Origin: Crossiella sp. S99.2
GTDB lineage: Bacteria; Actinomycetota; Actinomycetes; Mycobacteriales; Pseudonocardiaceae
NCBI RefSeq assembly: GCF_023094165.1
Contig: NZ_JALMDK010000014.1
Location: 1-64,000, forward strand
DNA length: 64,000 nt
Reading direction: 5' to 3'
The translations under genes and the position numbers were made by a program. Shown here one piece after another: positions 60,026 to 64,000 of the stretch (its first letter is position 1; each line of letters begins with the position of its first letter). Under the pieces are notes generated by a model. The model ran no database searches. It was not told the origin of the DNA and saw only the letters and a list, made by a program, of their open reading frames with translations.

Positions 60026-60075
60026 CTTGTACTCAAGTGGACCCGAATGGGGTATCGCCACCGACCGAGTACAAG
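60026..60075. repeat. 9-bp perfect inverted repeat upstream of the XRE gene
   Basis: CTTGTACTC (60026-60034) and GAGTACAAG (60067-60075), 32 bp apart. The left copy extends to a CTTG-N4-CAAG dyad on its complementary strand. The spacing and position between divergent genes suit operator half-sites for the adjacent XRE regulator or for GGDEF control. Confidence 0.6.
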
Positions 60076-60124
60076 CGTTTGATAGGAGGCCAGGTGAGCG
60101 ACCGTCGGCCTGGGAGGTGACGTC

Positions 60125-60859
60125 GTGACCGAGCGTGGTCAGCCACAGTTTCCGGCTGTCCTGAATCAGCTGTGCGCCGAGACCGAGTCCGCCAACGGTC
60201 GGCAGCTGTCCAACGTCAGCCTGGCCGCGGCGATCGACGTGAGCCACAGCTACATCGCGCAGCTACGCAAAGGCCAGCGCGAGCCAACGCTTGGCACGGT
60301 CGAGTCGCTGGCAACGTTCTTCGAGGTCCACCCGGCCTACTTCGTGGGCGGTCGACGTGACCGCGCCCCCGAGAGCCTGCCCCAGGTCTCCTTCCGCGAC
60401 AGGCTGAACACCCTGTTCGACTTGGCACGTCCCCCCGGCAAAGGCGAGATGACGCTGGACGCGGTGGTCGCCGCGGTTCGCGATCGGGGTAAGGACCGCG
60501 GCGACACGAACTGGACGATCTCGCCGAGCACGATCATCGATCTCCGCAACGGCAAGAACACCAACCCCCGGTTGCGGCACGTGGTCATGCTGGCCGAGGT
60601 CTTCTACCTCGAACCGACGTACTTCCTCGACGCGGAACTGGCCCAGCGGATCAACAGTGAACTGCGGTTCCACCGCACGATGACCGAACTCGGGGTGAGT
60701 GCGCTCGCCACGCGCGCTTCCGAACTCACCGAGGACGTGCGCAACGAGATCATGCGGACCTTGGTCAAGGCACTTAGGCCGGAAGCTGAGGACGCGATCG
60801 AGGAGATCCTGGCCCGGCCCTCGCGCACCGTGCAGGAGCCGGCCGAGGAGGAACGGTGA
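60125..60859 (+). CDS. XRE-family DNA-binding regulator
   Basis: A 244-residue protein with an N-terminal helix-turn-helix (LAAAIDVSHSYIAQLRKGQR, PTLGTVESLATFFEVHPAYF) and apparently a second, degenerate copy in the middle (WTISPSTIIDLRNGKNTNPR, HVVMLAEVFYLEPTYF). The C-terminal third is helical (LTEDVRNEIMRTLVKALRPE). GGGAGGTGA precedes GTG 60125. It overlaps the ImmA/IrrE-type peptidase gene by 4 bp. This pairing suggests that the protease cleaves or controls the regulator in response to a signal, as with ICEBs1 ImmA and ImmR. Confidence 0.85.
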   Translation: MTERGQPQFPAVLNQLCAETESANGRQLSNVSLAAAIDVSHSYIAQLRKGQREPTLGTVESLATFFEVHPAYFVGGRRDRAPESLPQVSFRDRLNTLFDLARPPGKGEMTLDAVVAAVRDRGKDRGDTNWTISPSTIIDLRNGKNTNPRLRHVVMLAEVFYLEPTYFLDAELAQRINSELRFHRTMTELGVSALATRASELTEDVRNEIMRTLVKALRPEAEDAIEEILARPSRTVQEPAEEER

Positions 60860-61401
60860 ACCGCCAGCAGCTCAAGGAGCTACGCAGAGGGCTGGTCCAG
60901 GAGATGGACCTGGACCGCTCCGCCAACACGGCCGAAATCTGCCTCAAGCTGTGCGACGTCGTGGGCAAGCGGCTGCGCCAATCGATCCAGCTCAAGTTCG
61001 ACAACCTCGAAGCTCGTGGGCTCAGCGGGTACTGGGCGCAACTGCCCAGCGGCGTCAACATCATCATGGTCACCACGGCCCGCAGCTGGACGCACCGGTT
61101 GTTCATCCTGCTGCACGAACTGGCCCACATGATCTGTGAGCACGAGCCCGTTCACCTCACTGCGGAGGAAGGCAGGCAGCTGGTCGGCACCAACCTCCCG
61201 CCGGGCCTGTTCAACATCGTCGCCAGGCGGACCGCGTTGACGCCCGGGAACGAGGAGGAGGCCGAAGCGGTCGCCGGAGTCCTCATGCGGGACGTCCTGG
61301 ACTGGGCCGGCCAGCAACCGATCGAACCGTTCGAACCAACCGGCAGCGACGGTGCGACCCGGGTCTGGTACTCGCTGGGCTTCGCGGGGGAACGAGGCTG
61401 A
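60856..61401 (+). CDS. ImmA/IrrE-type metallopeptidase
   Basis: A 181-residue protein with the zinc motif HELAHMICEHE in a helix (about 92-102) and a downstream Glu-rich helix (NEEEAEAVAGVLMRDVL) supplying the third ligand. This is the ImmA/IrrE peptidase layout, without extra domains. It probably cleaves the XRE protein encoded just before it. GTG at 60856 overlaps the XRE stop; GAGGAGGAAC lies before it. The membrane-protein gene starts 3 bp after its stop. Confidence 0.85.
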   Translation: MNRQQLKELRRGLVQEMDLDRSANTAEICLKLCDVVGKRLRQSIQLKFDNLEARGLSGYWAQLPSGVNIIMVTTARSWTHRLFILLHELAHMICEHEPVHLTAEEGRQLVGTNLPPGLFNIVARRTALTPGNEEEAEAVAGVLMRDVLDWAGQQPIEPFEPTGSDGATRVWYSLGFAGERG

Positions 61402-61403
61402 CA

Positions 61404-62668
61404 TGATCTCCGGAATCTTCTACTTCCTTTGCGCCGCAGGCACTGTGGTGCTCGTGGTGCACAAGTTCCGCTCCTGGATCGCGGCGCCGCCCGAACAGCG
61501 TCCCGCGATCCTTCCGGTGTGCACCTCCGGAATTTTCGTCGCCGCCGGGTTCCTGGTCGCCGTGCCCATCGTGGGGGTGAACCTCAACTGGCTCACCGGG
61601 ATTCCCAGCCTGTCGGTCATCGTCCTGGGCGTGACCACGATGGCGTGGGTTGCCTCCGGTCAGACGATGTTGTTGTACTGGCGGCATTCCCCGGATCGGG
61701 CCTGGCGGATCGCGCGCTGGATCATCGCGATCTACGGTGTGATCGCCGTGGCCCAGGTGACGCTGTTCATCCTCGGCGGCCCGCCGGCCGACCTGCACCT
61801 GGAGTTCCTGGTCGTCTATCCGGCCGCACCGTTCTTCGGCGAGCAGATGGCGCTGCACTTCCTCTCCTACACCGTGGGCATGGTCAGCCTGGCCTACATG
61901 TGCTGGAAGTGGTCGACCGAGCAGACCACGGTCGGCCGGGTGTGGTTGCGCCGCGGGCTGCGCTTCACTGCGGCAGGCTTCCTCGTCGCGGTCGGGTTCG
62001 GCGCGGTGACTTTCGTGTCGATCATCGCCACCTGGTTCGATCTCGACTGGAGTCTGCTGAGCACCAAGGTCGGGCCGACGTTGAACATCCTGTCTGCCCC
62101 GCTGGTGATCGTGGGCATGTCCATCCCGGTGTGGGGCCCCAAGCTGCCCGGCAGCCTGCAGCGGCTCGCCGGCTATCCCGCCGCCTACCGGGCCTACCGC
62201 CGGTTGCGCCCCCTGTGGCAGGCGCTCCTGCCGATCGACACCGCGATGGTCCACCCGTACCGATCGGTCGCCGACCGGTTCCAGTTCGACTTGCGGTTGC
62301 TCTGGCGGATGATCGAGATCAACGACTGGCTCCAGGTGCTCCAGCCCTACCGCGCCGCACCGGTCGCCGCCGCGATCAGCGAGCGACTCGACACCACTGG
62401 GCTCACCAGGACCCGGGTGCTGTCGTTGCAGGAGGCCGCGGAGATCCAGGCCGCCCTGGCCACCTACCGGCGAGGCAACCCCAGTGTCGACGCGTCAGCC
62501 CGGCCAGTACACGGAGCCACCGAACCCGCCCACCACGCGTTCGCCTCCGAACGCGCCTATCTGCTGAGCATCGCCTCGGTGTTCCACGACCGCCGTGTCC
62601 ACGACGCACTCGCGGCCATCCCGGGCCTCACTGAGCCGGTACCCGCCAGCGTGGTCACATCGCCTTGA
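61404..62668 (+). CDS. Polytopic membrane protein, MAB_1171c-like
   Basis: A 421-residue protein with seven hydrophobic helices in the first 250 residues (for example LPVCTSGIFVAAGFLVAVPI, WIIAIYGVIAVAQVTLFILG, GFLVAVGFGAVTFVSIIATW). A 170-residue cytoplasmic tail follows, with YRAYRRLRPLWQALLPIDTA and DRFQFDLRLLWRMIEINDWL. The tail pattern is that of the actinobacterial family often annotated as MAB_1171c putative transporter. It follows the ImmA/IrrE gene by 3 bp, a conserved-looking order. It may sense or move a small molecule that triggers the protease. Transport itself is not shown by any motif. Confidence 0.7.
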
Positions 62669-62686
62669 TCTAGCGAAGGAACCACC

Positions 62687-64000
62687 ATGCCGACACCTCG
62701 GACCCGACACGCCCTTGTGCTCGGCGGCGGCTTCGCCGGAACCCTCGCGGCGTACGTGCTCACCCAGGTCGCCGACACCGTCACGGTCGTCGACCGCGAC
62801 CGCTTCACCGACGAGCCCACCCACCGCAAGGGCACCCCGCACGCACGCCACACCCACACCTTGGTCTCCGGCGGCGCCCGCGCCCTGGACGACCTCATGC
62901 CCGGAGTGATCGAGGAGCTGCTGGCCGCCGGCGCACAGAGAATCGGCCTGCCCGACCGATTCCTGGCCCTGACCCCCTACGGCTGGTTTCACCGCCGCCC
63001 CGGCACCCAGTTCATCATCGGCAGCAGCAGGCGCCTGCTCGAATGGACCATCCGGTCCCGCCTGCCCCGCGGCGACCAGCTCCGCTTCGTCGAAGCTACC
63101 GACGTCCTCGGCCTGACCGGGAACGCGACCGCGGTCACCGGCGCCCGGTGCAAAGACCGGGCCACCGGCGAGGTCATCGAGCTGTCCGCGGACTTCGTGG
63201 TCGACACCACCGGCCGCAGCTCTCAGGCCGTGGACTGGCTGACCGAACTCGGCCTGCCCGCAGTGCGCCAGGTGATCGTGGACCCCGGCATCTTCTACAC
63301 CACCAGGCTCTTCCGCGCCCCCGCCGGCGCCGAGCACGACTTCCCCGCGGTGAACATCCAGGCCAACCCGGTGATCACCACCAGATCCCGCCGCTCCGGC
63401 GTCCTCGTCCCGATCGAGGACGGACAGTGGACCGTCACCCTGTCCGGCGCCACCGGCTCCCAGCCCACCCTGGACGAGGAGGGCCAGCACGCCTTCGCCG
63501 CCGGCCTGCCGGACCCCACCCTCGCCAAGCTGATCGCCGCGGCCGAACCACTCGGTCCTGCCTTCGGGTTCCGCGCCCACGCCAACCGGCGCTTCTACTT
63601 CGAGCGGCTGCCTCAGTGGCCGCGCAACCTGGCGGTCATGGGCGACGCCTACGCGACCTTCAACCCGGTGTACGGCCACGGGCTGACCGTGGCCGCCCGC
63701 GCCGCCATCGCACTCCGGGACGGACTCGCCCAGCACGGTGCGGGCGGCACCCAGCAGATCCAGCGGTCGATCGCCGCCGCGGCCGACGACGCCTGGACCA
63801 TGGCCACCACCCAGGATGTCCGCTACCCCCAGACCGACTGCCCACGTCCCGGCCGCGCAGCCCGGATGCAGTACGCGTTCCAGGACTGGCTGGGCCGGAA
63901 AGCGATGAACAACGCCACGATCGCCGAGGCACAGATCGACGTGTTCACCCTGGCCGCGCCGGCGACCCACATGCTGCGACCGAGCATCCTGCTCCACGCG
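62687..64000 (+). CDS. FAD-dependent oxidoreductase (3' end outside the window)
   Basis: An uninterrupted frame of 438 codons from ATG 62687, running off the end. The Rossmann dinucleotide site is ALVLGGGFAGTLAAYVL, with VVDRD at the end of strand 2. The second conserved region DFVVDTTGRSSQ is seen near residue 170, and the flavoprotein motif NLAVMGDAYATFNPVYGHGL near 315. The layout matches group A flavin monooxygenases, epoxidases or geranylgeranyl-reductase-like enzymes. GCGAAGGA precedes the ATG. It lies 18 bp after the membrane-protein gene, so it is the fourth gene of the XRE-protease-membrane operon. The substrate is unknown. Confidence 0.85.
   Translation, partial: MPTPRTRHALVLGGGFAGTLAAYVLTQVADTVTVVDRDRFTDEPTHRKGTPHARHTHTLVSGGARALDDLMPGVIEELLAAGAQRIGLPDRFLALTPYGWFHRRPGTQFIIGSSRRLLEWTIRSRLPRGDQLRFVEATDVLGLTGNATAVTGARCKDRATGEVIELSADFVVDTTGRSSQAVDWLTELGLPAVRQVIVDPGIFYTTRLFRAPAGAEHDFPAVNIQANPVITTRSRRSGVLVPIEDGQWTVTLSGATGSQPTLDEEGQHAFAAGLPDPTLAKLIAAAEPLGPAFGFRAHANRRFYFERLPQWPRNLAVMGDAYATFNPVYGHGLTVAARAAIALRDGLAQHGAGGTQQIQRSIAAAADDAWTMATTQDVRYPQTDCPRPGRAARMQYAFQDWLGRKAMNNATIAEAQIDVFTLAAPATHMLRPSILLHA

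Noticed and set aside
60050..60066. GGTATCGCCACCG as a distal copy of the tRNA-Val(CAC) end
   Set aside because: Only the short TATCGCC core matches; the T-arm sequence that an attachment site should retain is absent.
62495..63997. A 500-codon minus-strand frame at the right end
   Set aside because: It is the antisense shadow of the FAD-dependent oxidoreductase, which has clear flavin motifs on the plus strand.

Overview
The window is high-GC, densely packed DNA from a filamentous or otherwise developmentally complex actinomycete. The support is very GC-rich third codon positions, an SsgA-family regulator (a family confined to sporulating actinobacteria), ECF sigma factors, GTG starts, and many 4-bp ATGA/GTGA gene overlaps. 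I cannot name a genus from the sequence alone; a Pseudonocardiales or Streptomycetales host would fit.

The layout is a short chromosomal core with an integrated element on each side. The core (about 19.04-22.28 kb) carries tRNA-Val(GAC), tRNA-Cys(GCA) and tRNA-Gly(GCC) on the minus strand, an ssgA-like gene, an ECF sigma/anti-sigma pair, a small PGPGW membrane protein and tRNA-Val(CAC) on the plus strand. Each tRNA-Val has its 3' end facing outward, and a tyrosine integrase plus an excisionase-like gene lies directly beyond each 3' end. This is the signature of integration into tRNA 3' ends.

Left of the core (1-19.0 kb) are the tail of a transposase and a minus-strand four-gene operon: degenerate P-loop membrane protein, HerA-type ATPase, acidic nuclease toxin, YezG-like immunity protein. 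Then come an NB-ARC/TPR (NLR-like) protein, an ECF sigma factor overlapping a GGDEF/EAL protein that lacks both signature motifs, a SAM methyltransferase, and the Xis/Int pair. Which of these genes travel with the left integrase cannot be decided, because the distal attachment site is not visible.

Right of the core is an ICE-like element. It starts with integrase, excisionase, the wreck of a cytosine methyltransferase joined head to head with an old integrase fragment across a perfect palindrome, and an SPPY-type DNA methyltransferase with a partner. A plus-strand conjugation operon follows (28.7-38.5 kb): pilin-like, TrbL/VirB6-like, PrgI-like, VirB4, coupling-complex protein, VirD4-like ATPase, replication-relaxation protein and a lysozyme/NlpC-P60 hydrolase. 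Cargo comes next: a winged-helix regulator, a HAD-like protein, a second NLR-like ATPase and a cluster of small proteins. A 13-gene minus-strand Tad/Flp pilus operon runs from 57.8 to 46.5 kb and ends in a LysM-BTAD fusion. It is divergent from a lipoprotein gene across a 130-bp inverted-repeat promoter region. The right end holds an HxlR-like regulator, an active-type GGDEF protein, and an XRE / ImmA-IrrE / MAB_1171c-like / FAD-oxidoreductase cluster that runs off the window.

The strongest candidates for undescribed biology are the toxin operon with its paired intact and degenerate ATPases, and the symmetric divergent control region of the Tad operon. The duplicated promoter/operator motifs in the ICE, and the two unrelated-architecture NLR-like ATPases that share the same short N-terminal signature, come next. 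Repeat and promoter positions were read by eye; no search or folding program was run.
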